Assembly: GCF_000241525.1 (NCBI RefSeq) | Contig: NZ_AHIL01000063.1 | Coordinates: forward strand, 1 to 64,000 | DNA length: 64,000 bases | Direction: 5' to 3' | Source: Comamonas testosteroni ATCC 11996 | GTDB lineage: Bacteria; Pseudomonadota; Gammaproteobacteria; Burkholderiales; Burkholderiaceae_C | Part shown: in pieces, positions 19,485-29,643 of the stretch | Layout: each line of letters opens with the position of its first letter | Position numbering within the stretch: position 1 is the first letter of the stretch | The notes under the pieces: model-generated | The model's input: the letters and a program-made list of their open reading frames with translations, nothing else | What the model was told of the DNA's origin: nothing | The model's database searches: none | Translations under genes and position numbers: made by a program

Positions 19485-19955
19485 TTACAGCTCTGTCTTC
19501 AGGCGGTTCAGCAGATCAGCGTGGATACCGGCATTGACTTCCTTCTTCAGGATCTGCTCGGCACCCTTGACGGCCAGCGCTGCCACTTGCTCACGCAGGG
19601 CTTCACGGGCAGCAATGGCTTGCTGGTCAGCTTCAGCGCGGGCAGCAGCAACAATCTTGTTGCCTTCTTCTGTCGCGCGGGCCTTGGCTTCTTCGATGAT
19701 GGCCTGGGCGCGGCGTTCGGCGTCCGCAAGCCGCGAAGCTGTTTCGTTGCGCGTCTGGGCCAATTCCTGCTCGACGCGCTTGTTAACAGCGGTCAGTTCG
19801 GTCTTGGCCTTGTCGGCAGCAGCGAGGCCATCGGCGATTTTCTGGGCTCGCTCATCCAGTGCCTTCGCGATCGGGGGCCACACGAACTTCATCGTGAACA
19901 GCGCCAGAACCAGGAAAACACCAAGCTGAACGAACAGGGTCGCGTTAATACTCAC
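19485..19955 (-). CDS. atpF: F1F0 ATP synthase b subunit
   Basis: 156-residue peripheral stalk. One N-terminal membrane helix ([20 protein letters not shown]) is followed by a long charged helix rich in Ala/Glu/Lys, the dimeric right-handed coil. Length matches E. coli b. Confidence 0.97.
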   Translation of the reverse strand: MSINATLFVQLGVFLVLALFTMKFVWPPIAKALDERAQKIADGLAAADKAKTELTAVNKRVEQELAQTRNETASRLADAERRAQAIIEEAKARATEEGNKIVAAARAEADQQAIAAREALREQVAALAVKGAEQILKKEVNAGIHADLLNRLKTEL

Positions 19956-19990
19956 GGCAACACCTTTCTATTTAGGGCGTTGAACGGAGC

Positions 19991-20257
<267 letters not shown>

Positions 20258-20287
20258 TTAAAGAAAGGTTGAGTGAAAGAAAGGATT

Positions 20288-21154
<867 letters not shown>

Positions 21155-21164
21155 TCAACTTCTC

Positions 21165-21641
21165 TCAAATATCAATCGGTTTTTGGACACTGGATCGCAC
21201 CAGAAGCGCAACCCAATACGTTTTCATCACAACAATCAAGCCGACCAGCAGCGCCAGCCAGCTCAGGTCAGGTACCAGCTTGGGTGCAGCCGCCAACATG
21301 GCGATGCACAGCACCAGCTTCACCAGCTCCCAACCGAAAATTCCCGCCATGGCCGCCCCGGCACCTCCCGCCCGCTGACGAACCACACCTCTTGCAAACA
21401 GCGCTGCAGGCAACACGACCGCCAGCGCTCCATACGCTGCCGACCAGCCTGCGGCTGCACGCCCCGTAATCAACCACGACAGCAAAGCCACGATAACGCC
21501 GACCAGCGTCTGAACGATGACGATGCGCCAGACCGAAACCTGCGGAAAGCGCGAACGCCATGCAGAGGCTTCTTGTGCAGTCAGGGGCTTGAAGTCTTCG
21601 ACTTCGTCCTCATCCTGAAAATCAGCGGGCATGTTTGTCAT
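21165..21641 (-). CDS. atpI: ATP synthase I protein
   Basis: 158 residues from the ATG at 21641 (a second ATG at 21632 is possible). An acidic N-terminus (FQDEDEVEDFKPL) precedes four hydrophobic helices. AtpI assists c-ring assembly and magnesium supply in some species and is weakly conserved. The assignment rests on position as first gene of the atp operon and on the four-helix pattern. Confidence 0.85.
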   Translation of the reverse strand: MTNMPADFQDEDEVEDFKPLTAQEASAWRSRFPQVSVWRIVIVQTLVGVIVALLSWLITGRAAAGWSAAYGALAVVLPAALFARGVVRQRAGGAGAAMAGIFGWELVKLVLCIAMLAAAPKLVPDLSWLALLVGLIVVMKTYWVALLVRSSVQKPIDI

Positions 21642-22020
21642 GTTTTCTTTCACACCGCTGACCAAGCAAGAGCCGGACAAGACTTTTTACAAAGCCTCTG
21701 ATTATAAGTAAAAACCCCCGTCGTTAGATAGGGGTTGATACTGTCATGCGCAAAACGTCTTTGACAAGACCTGAGGGTTGTCGCCGAGTGACAACATCTG
21801 CCTCCCTCAGCTTTGGTGCGGCGCGAGTGTGCCCTAGTTGAAATACCTGATTACCCTGAATTGTCTGCCACCTGCCAGGGGCTTTGCCGGTTTGCAAGCC
21901 TCGCCAAACCCTGGATTAGGCCCACGCGCGCAGGACTGCCCTGCGTGGCGCACAATCTTTCTTACTCATTGACAGGCTGTTTCACCAACGGCAATTTTTC
22001 ATTCCAGCCAAGGACTCTTC
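21642..22020. other. Divergent intergenic region atpI/ybeD
   Basis: 379 bases without a gene. It should hold the atp operon promoter. A minus-strand TATAAT lies at 21701-21706 with no good -35. Just upstream is an inverted repeat, AACCCC/GGGGTT (21713-21736). A TTGACA at 21969-21974 could be a -35 for the ybeD-lipB-lipA unit, but no convincing -10 follows. Nothing else is seen. Confidence 0.4.
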
Positions 22021-22338
22021 ATGAGCGACACGCCCAACCCATCTGCCGCCAACGAGAACGGCCAGCAAGAAGACCCGCGCAAGGATTCGCTGATCGAGTA
22101 TCCGAGCCAGTTCCCCATCAAGGTAATGGGCGTCAAGAATGAGCATCTGGTGCACGAGATCACCAAGATCGCCGAACAATTCGACCCCAGCTTCGATGCC
22201 AGCACGGTCGAGCTGCGCCCCAGCTCTGGCGGCAACTACCTGGGCGTGACCATCACCATCACGGCCACCAGCCGCGAGCAGCTGGACGATACCTACCGCG
22301 CACTGACCTCTCACCCCCTGGTGAAGGTCGTGCTGTGA
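22021..22338 (+). CDS. ybeD: YbeD/DUF493 family protein
   Basis: 105-residue small alpha/beta protein, probably an allosteric ACT-like regulator. The conserved core is [20 protein letters not shown] and the C-terminal strand is [14 protein letters not shown] lies 6 bases before the ATG. The stop overlaps the lipB start by 4 bases, the usual ybeD-lipB-lipA order, which suggests a role tied to lipoate metabolism. Confidence 0.93.
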   Translation: MSDTPNPSAANENGQQEDPRKDSLIEYPSQFPIKVMGVKNEHLVHEITKIAEQFDPSFDASTVELRPSSGGNYLGVTITITATSREQLDDTYRALTSHPLVKVVL

Positions 22339-23072
22339 GCCACAACCCGATTGCTTCCGCCTTGCAGCCCCCCGAAGCCATGGACCTGCGCTTTCTGGGG
22401 CGCACCGGCTATGAAGCAACGGTGGTCGCGATGCAGGAGTTCACGCGCACACGCAACTCGGCCACACGGGACGAAGTCTGGGTGTGCGAGCACTCACCTC
22501 ATTTCACCCAGGGACTGGCCGGCAAAGCCGACAATGTGCTGAACCCCGGCGATATTCCCGTGGTGGCTACCAATCGCGGTGGCCAGGTGACCTATCACGG
22601 CCCCGGCCAGGTGGTGGCTTATCCGCTGCTGGATCTGCAACGCATGGGCTACTTCGTCAAAGAGTATGTGTATCGGCTGGAAGATGCGGTGATCCGCACG
22701 CTGGATCATTTCGGCGTTACCGGCCACCGCGTGGCAGGCGCCCCCGGTATCTATGTGCGCCTGGACGACCCGCGCAGCCACGCCATGCTGGAGCAGCGCC
22801 CGCAGCACCGCGAAGCGGGCAGCCCGGCGCCCGAGCCGCATTTCGAGGGTCTGGGCAAGATTGCCGCCCTGGGCATCAAGGTCAGCCGCCACAGCACCTA
22901 CCACGGAGTGGCCCTCAATGTCGATATGGATTTGGAACCTTATTTGCGAATCAACCCTTGCGGATACGCAGGGCTGAGGACGGTGGACCTTTCTACAATC
23001 GGCGTACAGACAACCTGGGACGAGGCCGCAGCCGTGCTGGGCCGCCAGCTGAAGGCGCGTCTCTCTCCCTGA
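22335..23072 (+). CDS. lipB: Octanoyl-ACP:protein N-octanoyltransferase
   Basis: Transfers octanoate from acyl carrier protein to lipoyl domains. 245 residues from a GTG start overlapping ybeD. Conserved segments are [27 protein letters not shown], catalytic Lys175 ([14 protein letters not shown]) and catalytic Cys209 ([10 protein letters not shown]). A roughly 28-residue Pro/Arg/Glu-rich insertion (about 144-170) between YVRLDDP and FEGLGK makes it longer than E. coli LipB. Confidence 0.95.
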   Translation: MSHNPIASALQPPEAMDLRFLGRTGYEATVVAMQEFTRTRNSATRDEVWVCEHSPHFTQGLAGKADNVLNPGDIPVVATNRGGQVTYHGPGQVVAYPLLDLQRMGYFVKEYVYRLEDAVIRTLDHFGVTGHRVAGAPGIYVRLDDPRSHAMLEQRPQHREAGSPAPEPHFEGLGKIAALGIKVSRHSTYHGVALNVDMDLEPYLRINPCGYAGLRTVDLSTIGVQTTWDEAAAVLGRQLKARLSP

Positions 23073-23082
23073 AGGCAAGATC

Positions 23083-24063
23083 ATGAGCACCAATGAAGTC
23101 GTGCGCGAAGCGCAGTCCGCCGCAAACTACAACCCGCTGGCCAAGCAGAAGGCTGCCGCCAAGCTGGCACGCATCCCCGTCAAGGTGGAGCAGGCCGAAG
23201 TCCTCAAGAAGCCCGAATGGATCCGCGTCAAGGCCGGCAGTCCCAGCACGCGCTTTTACGAGATCAAGGACATTCTGCGCAAGAACAATCTGCACACGGT
23301 CTGCGAAGAAGCCAGTTGCCCGAATATCGGCGAATGCTTTGGCAAGGGCACGGCCACCTTCATGATCATGGGCGACAAGTGCACGCGCCGCTGCCCTTTC
23401 TGCGACGTGGGCCATGGCCGCCCCGATCCGCTGGATGTGAACGAGCCGCTGAATCTGGCGCGCACCATTGCCGCGCTGCGCCTGAAGTACGTGGTGATCA
23501 CCAGCGTGGACCGCGACGACCTGCGCGACGGCGGCTCTGGCCACTTTGTGGAATGCATCAAGAACATCCGCGAGCTCTCGCCCGAGACGCAGATCGAGAT
23601 CCTGGTTCCCGACTTCCGCGGCCGTGATGACCGCGCGCTGGAAATCCTCAAGTCGGCTCCGCCCGATGTGATGAACCACAATCTGGAAACCGCGCCGCGC
23701 CTGTACAAGGAAGCGCGCCCCGGCTCCGACTACCAGTTCAGCCTCAACCTGCTCAAGAAGTTCAAGGAACTGCACCCCGATGTGCCGACCAAGAGCGGCA
23801 TCATGGTGGGCCTGGGCGAGACGGACGAGGAAATCCTGCAGGTGATGCGCGATATGCGCGCCCACAACATCGACATGCTGACCATCGGCCAGTATCTGGC
23901 GCCCACCAACAGCCACCTGCCCGTGCGCCGCTATGTGCACCCCGACACTTTCAAGATGTTCGAGCAGGAGGCCTACAAGATGGGCTTCACCCACGCCGCC
24001 GTGGGCGCCATGGTGCGCTCCAGCTACCACGCCGACCAGCAGGCACATGCCGCCGGTGTCTGA
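23083..24063 (+). CDS. lipA: Lipoyl synthase (radical SAM)
   Basis: 326-residue radical SAM enzyme that inserts two sulfurs into octanoyl groups. The auxiliary cluster ligands are Cys74, Cys79 and Cys85 ([12 protein letters not shown]). The radical SAM cluster is CTRRCPFC (Cys100, 104, 107), here CxxxCxx[10 protein letters not shown] near the C-terminus carries the conserved RSSY serine that ligates the auxiliary cluster. It lies 10 bases after lipB and is followed by a terminator. Confidence 0.97.
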   Translation: MSTNEVVREAQSAANYNPLAKQKAAAKLARIPVKVEQAEVLKKPEWIRVKAGSPSTRFYEIKDILRKNNLHTVCEEASCPNIGECFGKGTATFMIMGDKCTRRCPFCDVGHGRPDPLDVNEPLNLARTIAALRLKYVVITSVDRDDLRDGGSGHFVECIKNIRELSPETQIEILVPDFRGRDDRALEILKSAPPDVMNHNLETAPRLYKEARPGSDYQFSLNLLKKFKELHPDVPTKSGIMVGLGETDEEILQVMRDMRAHNIDMLTIGQYLAPTNSHLPVRRYVHPDTFKMFEQEAYKMGFTHAAVGAMVRSSYHADQQAHAAGV

Positions 24064-24087
24064 TCACCGAAGAAAGTGCTCACCCAC

Positions 24088-24112
24088 AAGCAGCCCAAGG
24101 GCTGCTTTTTTC
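24088..24112 (+). terminator. Terminator of the ybeD-lipB-lipA unit
   Basis: The 9-bp stem AAGCAGCCC/GGGCTGCTT with a 2-base loop is followed by a T run, 25 bases after the lipA stop. Confidence 0.85.
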
Positions 24113-24159
24113 ATGGCCGCACGCAACGGGCAGTGTTGCACTGCCCCAGGATCTGCCAA

Positions 24160-24424
24160 AAAATAAAGCTCCTGAATAAGGAGCTTGGTGCGTTTTCCTG
24201 GTATTGCTTACATAGCCAATTCATATCAGGATCGTTGCAGATCATGAGATGCAAGCTATGAAATTTGAATAACCCACCGTTTGCATCGAAAAAACGCCTG
24301 GCTAACCGGCAAACCGCTGGCTGGCAAAAACGACTGCAGGCTGAACAGGCCCGACGAGTCGCCCCACGATGAAACTGAGCCATGCAGCACTTGATACCCC
24401 ACCAGAGTCCTGTGCTGCAAGCTG
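24160..24424 (-). ncRNA. Candidate Fur-controlled small RNA
   Basis: Inferred only from signals at the ends. A minus-strand promoter (TTGATA, 18 bases, TAATAT) with a Fur box across it predicts a start near 24424, and a stem-loop with a long U run predicts an end near 24160, giving about 265 bases. The only minus-strand open frame here continues through the terminator, which argues against an mRNA. An alternative is that the hairpin ends a long 3' tail of the DUF1963 transcript and the Fur box is a relic. Confidence 0.4.
24166..24186 (-). terminator. Minus-strand rho-independent terminator
   Basis: AAGCTCC/GGAGCTT form a perfect 7-bp stem with a 7-base loop. On the minus strand the stem is followed by TATTTTTT; on the plus strand no T run follows. 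Confidence 0.75.
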
Positions 24425-24430
24425 GGATGG

Positions 24431-24460
24431 ATATTAACATTAAATGAGAATCAATATCAA
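24431..24460 (-). promoter_or_regulatory. Promoter-like sequence overlapped by a Fur box
   Basis: The -35 is TTGATA (24455-24460, one mismatch), the spacer 18 bases, and the -10 TAATAT (24431-24436). Read on the plus strand, TGAGAATCAATATCA at 24445-24459 matches the 7-1-7 Fur consensus TGATAATNATTATCA at 12 of 14 specified positions. Iron-bound Fur here would occlude the promoter. Confidence 0.6.
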
Positions 24461-24543
24461 TTAATGTCGGTAGAAAATTTCAAGCATCTTCACTTCCCGC
24501 ATGAATGACAGGCCAACCAGCTTGTACAGCAGCGCCGCAGCCA

Positions 24544-25593
24544 TCAATAGCACTGCAAAACCATCCATGCGTTATCAAAGCGGCGCGCGCGAAGATCATC
24601 CCGGCGAATCCACAGGTAAAGCTGGCCACTGTCACCCCAGCTCATGCCCGCTTTATCGTCGCTGCCAATTTGCAGCAGCAACACCCAGTCAGTGGCCGTG
24701 TCTCGCACAGACTGCAGCTGGGGGTTTGAGTAAGCGTTGCCGCTGCCACAGTAATGCCCTGCCGCCACTAACGCGCACTCCACCTGCATATTGCCCTGCA
24801 CTGGTGTGGGCCAGCCACCCACGCGATGGCAGCAGGCATCTTCTCCATCGTTGCTGGCGGCGTTGCCCGGATCATCCAGCCACCAATCCGCAAATGTGTC
24901 TGACTGCGCATCAGTGAGCTCAATGTTCAGACTGTCCCATTGCGCGGTTTCCATGGGCAACGGCGTGCTGCAAGCGTGCAATTCGCAAGCCACAGGACTG
25001 AACTGCCAGTCTGCGCCCAGCATTCGCAGTTTTTGCGGTAACGCGCGACGCTGCAAAGCAGCTGCATCGTCATGAAACAACACTGCCAGCGCACAGCTAT
25101 CTGCCGGGTCATAGCCCCAAGGGCATTCCACCGCGTCATAAAAGACCGAGAGAACTCCGCTGCGCGGAAAGTCTTCATCCGCCGCACCAGTTGCATGCAC
25201 ATCAGCAAAGTTGACCTGCGCGAGAAAGTTCAGCGGAAAAGGGTTCTCCAGACGCTCGATATGCAGCAGCGCTTCTTCGCGAATTTTCTGTGCCTGTTCT
25301 GGCTTGGCCCATCGCCAGCGGCTGTCGGGAGCAACGCTGTCTTCGCGATGAGGCTTCACCCGCTGCTCATGGTCCGGATAGCGTCCTCGCTCGGGCCAGG
25401 CCACACCGGCAGGCAGGTCGGGGCAGCCGCCCAATTTGGTGCTGCCGGACGCAATCTCCGCTTCATCCTCCACCGCAGTGGTCTGCAGCCACACAGCCGC
25501 CCTGGCTTGCGCAGCCAGTTGCTGCGCAAGCGCTGCATCGCCCAGCACCGGCTCAAGCGCACGGGCGATTTCCTGCGAATTTGCGTAATTCAT
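24544..25593 (-). CDS. DUF1963 (YwqG-like) domain protein
   Basis: 349 residues, soluble. The family pattern is visible: GSTKLGGCPDLPAGVAWPER near residue 50, PFPLNFLAQVNFADV, RSGVLSVFYDAVECPWGYDP, and a C-terminal WVLLLQIGSDDKAGMSWGDS followed by GQLYLWIRRDDL. Proteins of this family have no established biochemical function. It lies 42 bases after ptsI on the same strand and may be expressed by read-through. Confidence 0.88.
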   Translation of the reverse strand: MNYANSQEIARALEPVLGDAALAQQLAAQARAAVWLQTTAVEDEAEIASGSTKLGGCPDLPAGVAWPERGRYPDHEQRVKPHREDSVAPDSRWRWAKPEQAQKIREEALLHIERLENPFPLNFLAQVNFADVHATGAADEDFPRSGVLSVFYDAVECPWGYDPADSCALAVLFHDDAAALQRRALPQKLRMLGADWQFSPVACELHACSTPLPMETAQWDSLNIELTDAQSDTFADWWLDDPGNAASNDGEDACCHRVGGWPTPVQGNMQVECALVAAGHYCGSGNAYSNPQLQSVRDTATDWVLLLQIGSDDKAGMSWGDSGQLYLWIRRDDLRARRFDNAWMVLQCY

Positions 25594-25635
25594 CCATCCC
25601 TTTTCTGCCTGCCTCGAGGCCGTTCTCTGGGTTCT

Positions 25636-27411
25636 TCAGGGGGCCAGCATCTGCGCCGGGCATTCGCTGACCAGCACCTCCCCGGCCCAGGGTGCAAGCT
25701 TGCTGCAGTCCGAACGCAGCACCTCCTGCTTGACGGCCAGAATCTGCGCGGGGTGCATGGAAAAGCTGCGCAGGCCCAGGCCCAGCAGCAGCCGGGTCAT
25801 GCTCAGATCGCCCGCCATTTCGCCGCAGACGCAGACTTCCTTGCCTGCGGCATTGGCCGCTGCGATCACCTCGGCCACCAGACGCAGCACGGCAGGATGC
25901 ATGGGGTCGTAGAGATGGGCCACGGTTTCGTCGGCCCGGTCGATGGCCAGCGTGTACTGGATCAGGTCGTTGGTGCCGATCGACAGGAAGTCGAAATACT
26001 GCAAAAAGCTGCGCACCGTCAGGGCGGCCGCCGGGATCTCAATCATGGCGCCCAGCTTGACCGGCCCGTAGGCGACGCCGCGCACATCGAGCTCATGCTG
26101 TGCCTGGCGCAACTGGGCCAGGGTCTGCTCGATCTCGCTGCGATGGGCCAGCATGGGAAACAGCAGCTTGATCTGCCCGTGCGCCGCCGCGCGCAAGATG
26201 GCGCGCAGCTGGGTGCGGAACATGACGGGGTCGGCCAGACTCCAGCGGATGGCGCGCAGGCCCAGTGCGGGGTTGAGGTAGTAGTCCTTGGGCTGGGCCT
26301 TGTCCAGCGGCTTGTCGGCCCCCACGTCCAGTGTGCGGATGGTGACCGGCATGCCCTGCATGCCGTCGATGGCCTCGCGATAGGCGCGGTACTGCTCTTC
26401 TTCCCCGGGTAGATTACCGCTGCGGCCCATGAACAGGAACTCGGTACGAAACAACCCCACGCCGACAGCGCCAGCCCGCACGGCCGCCGCCCCGTCGCTG
26501 GGTTGCTCGATATTGGCCAGCAGCTCCACCTTCTGCCCATCCATGGTCAGCGAAGGCGTGTAGCGCAGACGGGTCAGGCGCTCTCGCTCCAGCTCGGTCT
26601 GGCGCTGGCGAAAGCCGTACTCCGCCAGGATGATGGGCGTGGGGTCCACGATGACCACGCCCTCGTTGCCGTCGATGATGACCCAGTCGTCCTGGCGGAT
26701 CAGCTGGCTTGCGGCCCGCGCACCGACCACGGCCGGAATGTCCATGCTGCGCGCGACGATGGCGGTGTGGCTGGTCTTGCCGCCCACGGCGGTGATGAAG
26801 CCGGCAAAGACCTTGCTCTTGAACTGCAGCATGTCCGCTGGCGACAGGTCCTGCGCCACCAGCACCAGCGGGGTTTCCGTGGCGCCTTCGAGCTGCAGCT
26901 GCTGCCCGCTGGCCGCCGGTGTGGCGCCTGTCGGTGCCAGCGGCGGTGCAGCCTGCGCAATCGGGCTGGCCGCGCCCTTCATGTGGCGCAGAATGCGTTC
27001 CACCACCTGCTCCAGATCGGCCTTGCGCTCGCGCAGGTATTCGTCGTCCATCTCGTCGAACTGGCGCGAGACGATTTCGAGCTGAGTGGTCAGTGCCCAT
27101 TCGGCGTTGTACAGACGCTCGGAGATCCAGTTGCGGATGGCCTCGGCCAGTGCCTGGTCCTGCAGCAGCATCAGATGCACATCGAGCAGCGCATCCAGCT
27201 CGCCAGGCGCATCCTTGGGCATTTCTTCCTGAAGCCGGCGCAGCTCGTCAATCACCGCATTGCGTGCCGTGCGGGCACGCTGGATCTCCGACTCCACCTG
27301 ATCGGGACGAATGAAGTAATGCACCACCTCCATGCGACTGGAGGCCACAACGACCGCGCGCCCAATGGCAATCCCTCGGGAGACGGCCAGGCCGTGGATG
27401 GCAAATGTCAT
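25636..27411 (-). CDS. ptsI: PTS enzyme I (phosphoenolpyruvate-protein phosphotransferase)
   Basis: 591-residue enzyme that takes phosphate from PEP and passes it to HPr. The active-site His215 is in GGKTSHTAIVARS. PEP-domain motifs GVGLFRTEFLFMGR, GTNDLIQYTLAIDRAD and the acid/base Cys in CVCGEMAGD are present. An Ala/Pro-rich insertion (about 146-178) separates the HPr-binding helices from the phosphohistidine domain. A 205-base spacer lies between ptsH and ptsI, unusually long for this pair. No sugar-specific EIIB/EIIC lies nearby, so this PTS may be regulatory or serve a distant transporter. Confidence 0.96.
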   Translation of the reverse strand: MTFAIHGLAVSRGIAIGRAVVVASSRMEVVHYFIRPDQVESEIQRARTARNAVIDELRRLQEEMPKDAPGELDALLDVHLMLLQDQALAEAIRNWISERLYNAEWALTTQLEIVSRQFDEMDDEYLRERKADLEQVVERILRHMKGAASPIAQAAPPLAPTGATPAASGQQLQLEGATETPLVLVAQDLSPADMLQFKSKVFAGFITAVGGKTSHTAIVARSMDIPAVVGARAASQLIRQDDWVIIDGNEGVVIVDPTPIILAEYGFRQRQTELERERLTRLRYTPSLTMDGQKVELLANIEQPSDGAAAVRAGAVGVGLFRTEFLFMGRSGNLPGEEEQYRAYREAIDGMQGMPVTIRTLDVGADKPLDKAQPKDYYLNPALGLRAIRWSLADPVMFRTQLRAILRAAAHGQIKLLFPMLAHRSEIEQTLAQLRQAQHELDVRGVAYGPVKLGAMIEIPAAALTVRSFLQYFDFLSIGTNDLIQYTLAIDRADETVAHLYDPMHPAVLRLVAEVIAAANAAGKEVCVCGEMAGDLSMTRLLLGLGLRSFSMHPAQILAVKQEVLRSDCSKLAPWAGEVLVSECPAQMLAP

Positions 27412-27616
27412 AGCGAATGCCCTTTCGCGAATTTCGCGATTGCTTTTTGCTTGCTTCTTGCTCTTGTTTTTGCAGCAGCCAACGCAGTTCTTCTCTGCGC
27501 CGCAGCACGAAAAACGCTTTATCTCATTGCCAGCAAGGCGCTCCTTGCTATCAAAGGAGCCAGCGCCCCAGCCGCCGCCTGCACGCAGTCAAGCGACGAC
27601 GCAGGCCGCGCCGCTG

Positions 27617-27886
27617 TTACTGGCCTTCACCAAACTTGTCGTTGATCAGGGCCACCAGCGCATCCATGGCTTCCTGCTCCTGCGCGCCATCGGTTTCCAT
27701 CTCCAGCTCGGAGCCTATGCCCGCCGCCAGCATCATCACGCCCATGATGCTCTTGGCATTGACGCGGCGCTCCCCCTTGGTCAGCCAGACCTCGCAGGGG
27801 AAGCTGCCCGCGAGCTTGGTGAGCTTGGCCGATGCACGGGCATGCAGGCCCAGTTTATTGCTGATGGTGATATTGGTCTTGATCAT
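27617..27886 (-). CDS. ptsH: HPr phosphocarrier protein
   Basis: 89 residues with the phosphorylatable His15 (KLGLHARASAKL) and the regulatory Ser46 region (RVNAKSIMGVMMLAAG). The Ser46 motif fits an HPr kinase target, as in betaproteobacteria that carry hprK. The start overlaps the end of the EIIA gene by 32 bases. Confidence 0.97.
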   Translation of the reverse strand: MIKTNITISNKLGLHARASAKLTKLAGSFPCEVWLTKGERRVNAKSIMGVMMLAAGIGSELEMETDGAQEQEAMDALVALINDKFGEGQ

Positions 27887-28310
27887 TGGAAGGTCGTGCG
27901 CTTTGATTTTGTCGGGAACTGCCGGCCACCTGCATCACCCCCTGGCTGCCGCCCACCATGGCCCGCGAAACCAGGGCGTCCAGCGACTCATGCCGATAGC
28001 CGATGGAGCGCAAAAGCATGGGCAGGTTCACCCCCGCCACCAGCCTGGCCTGCAACAGGCCCGTGAGACGCTGGGCCACATTGCATGGGGTGGCGCCAAA
28101 CAGATCGGTCAGCACCAGTGTCGGCGCATCCAGCCCGCCATGCGCCACCAGCATGGCCAGGGCACGCTCCAGCGTGGCCTCGGGCGCCTCATCGGAAGGC
28201 ACGTCCAGGGCCAGCAAGTCGTCAGCGCTATCGGCAAACACATGCAGCGCGCATTCGCGCAATGCAGCGGCCAGAGGAGCGTGAGTGAGCAAAAGAATGC
28301 GCGTGGTCAT
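27855..28310 (-). CDS. PTS EIIA component, mannose (fructose) family
   Basis: 151 residues, stand-alone EIIA-Man domain. The phosphorylation site is His10 (ILLLTHAPLA), and VLTDLFGATPCNVAQRL is the conserved loop. The C-terminal 20 residues (SRQNQSARPSNDQDQYHHQQ) are low-complexity and encoded in the overlap with ptsH. An EIIA-HPr-EI set without permease suggests a regulatory phosphorelay. Confidence 0.93.
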   Translation of the reverse strand: MTTRILLLTHAPLAAALRECALHVFADSADDLLALDVPSDEAPEATLERALAMLVAHGGLDAPTLVLTDLFGATPCNVAQRLTGLLQARLVAGVNLPMLLRSIGYRHESLDALVSRAMVGGSQGVMQVAGSSRQNQSARPSNDQDQYHHQQ

Positions 28311-28407
28311 GTAGTCACAGTTCTTGATAGCAAATTATGGCCTGTTGCAGCCGTCAACAAGGGCAACGAGGTGGATGAAGCGCAAGGGTCATGATCTGGA
28401 TGCGGGC

Positions 28408-28971
28408 TTATTGCAACTGCAGGCCCGAAAAAAACATCTCGGCCTCGGCAGACCTGGGCTTGTCGGCGTAGATCACGGCGTGATAGACCCTGGCGCCACT
28501 GCCCTCCAGGCGAGCAAACCACAGGCCATGCCCCACCACCTTCTGCCCCCTGGGGCCCAGGCCCTCGAATGTGATGCGCAGGGACTGCGGCAGATTCAGC
28601 GCCCCCTTGGGCACCCACGGGCCATCGCCCCTGGCATCAAGCCTCGCGGCGGCACCGTCTGCCGACTTCAGTTGCGCCAGCACTGCCTGCTGCCACAACG
28701 TCAGTGCCTCGGCAGCACGAGCAGGTTCGGCCACGGCGAAATGCGACACCGCATAGGTCGCGCCCTGGGCCTCGCAGCCCACCACCGACAGCGGCACCTG
28801 GCCCAGGCCCAGCTCGACAGGGCGGCTGGCCGCCTGCGCATCACAGGGCAGCAGCGCTTGCAGCGGCGCATCCTTGAGCTGGATGGTGCGCCAATTGAGC
28901 GCCGGGCTGCAGGCGGCCAGCAGTGCGCAGCTGACCAGCAGCGTCGCAGCCCAGAGTCCGGTTTTCTTCAT
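28408..28971 (-). CDS. Putative lipoprotein, unknown function
   Basis: 187 residues. The signal MKKTGLWAATLLVSCALLAAC gives acylated Cys21. The mature part begins SPALNWRTIQLKDAPLQALL and contains one Cys in LPCDAQ and one in VVGCEAQ that could pair in the periplasm. I do not recognise a named family. It is divergent from the thioredoxin-like gene, with a palindrome between the two. Confidence 0.78.
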   Translation of the reverse strand: MKKTGLWAATLLVSCALLAACSPALNWRTIQLKDAPLQALLPCDAQAASRPVELGLGQVPLSVVGCEAQGATYAVSHFAVAEPARAAEALTLWQQAVLAQLKSADGAAARLDARGDGPWVPKGALNLPQSLRITFEGLGPRGQKVVGHGLWFARLEGSGARVYHAVIYADKPRSAEAEMFFSGLQLQ

Positions 28972-29021
28972 GGCCCATTATCGGCAGCGGCATGGGCCCG
29001 GCCTGTCACGCAAGCCTAGGG

Positions 29022-29037
29022 TTGACCCGTGGGTCAA
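29022..29037. promoter_or_regulatory. Perfect palindrome between divergent genes
   Basis: TTGACCC GT GGGTCAA has 7-base inverted arms. It lies 51 bases upstream of the minus-strand lipoprotein start and 86 upstream of the thioredoxin-like gene. It could be an operator or part of a -35 region; no binding protein can be named. Confidence 0.35.
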
Positions 29038-29122
29038 GCAGTAAGAACTGAACTTTCGGCGTGTTTGACACACCAAACCACAGATCAGCAAGGTGCTGAA
29101 GATTTGTGCACAATCAATCACT

Positions 29123-29635
29123 ATGGCAAGCAAACATTGGATCGCAGGCATTGTGGCGGCCGCCGTCATCGGCGTCGGAGCCTGGGTGTATTCGGGCGCA
29201 GGGCAGACCGCTGCGCCGCAATCCACCTTTGTGCTGCTGGACGGCAGCCAGAAAACCACCGCCGACCTCAAGGGCAAGGTGACGCTGGTGAACTTCTGGG
29301 CCACCAGCTGCACCACCTGTGTGGCAGAGATGCCCGAGATCATCAGCACCTACCAGAAGTACCAGGGCAAGGGCTTTGACACCCTGGCCGTGGCCATGAG
29401 CTACGACCCGCCCAGCTATGTCGTGAACTTTGTCGAATCGCGCAAGCTGCCCTTCCAGGTCGCGCTGGACAACACCGGCAACGTGGCCAAGGCCTGGGGC
29501 GATGTACAACTCACCCCCACCACCTTCATCGTCAACAAGCGCGGCGAGATCGTGAAGAGCTATATCGGCGCCCCCGACTTTGAGCAGCTGCACAAGCTGA
29601 TCGAGAAGCTGCTGGCCGAGCCGGCAAACGCCTGA
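29123..29635 (+). CDS. TlpA/ResA-like membrane-anchored thioredoxin
   Basis: 170 residues from the ATG at 29123 (a CTG/ATG-rich upstream extension is ignored). An N-terminal uncleaved anchor or signal (HWIAGIVAAAVIGVGAWVY) exports a thioredoxin-fold domain. The active site is CTTC (Cys63, Cys66, in NFWATSCTTCVAEMPE) and the cis-Pro loop is LTPTTFIVNKRG. Such proteins reduce disulfides in the periplasm, for example of apocytochromes c; several c-type cytochromes are encoded nearby. Confidence 0.92.
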   Translation: MASKHWIAGIVAAAVIGVGAWVYSGAGQTAAPQSTFVLLDGSQKTTADLKGKVTLVNFWATSCTTCVAEMPEIISTYQKYQGKGFDTLAVAMSYDPPSYVVNFVESRKLPFQVALDNTGNVAKAWGDVQLTPTTFIVNKRGEIVKSYIGAPDFEQLHKLIEKLLAEPANA

Positions 29636-29643
29636 GCTCATTC

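Larger units (their letters stand above)
24113..24543. other. Region without a convincing protein gene, AT-richer than its surroundings
   Basis: 431 bases between lipA and the DUF1963 gene. Open frames on both strands exist but lack ribosome sites and family-like sequence. What stands out, all reading on the minus strand, is a promoter-like pair overlapped by a Fur box near 24431-24460 and a terminator hairpin at 24166-24186 (listed separately). Confidence 0.6.

Noticed and set aside
24111..24440. A 109-codon minus-strand frame between lipA and the DUF1963 gene
   Set aside because: No ribosome site, cysteine-rich atypical composition, no family likeness, and it reads through a strong terminator hairpin. 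I treat the region as non-coding.
24501..24917. A 138-codon plus-strand frame downstream of the Fur box
   Set aside because: It is antisense to the DUF1963 gene, lacks a ribosome site and has a random-looking sequence, so the Fur box is not assigned to it.
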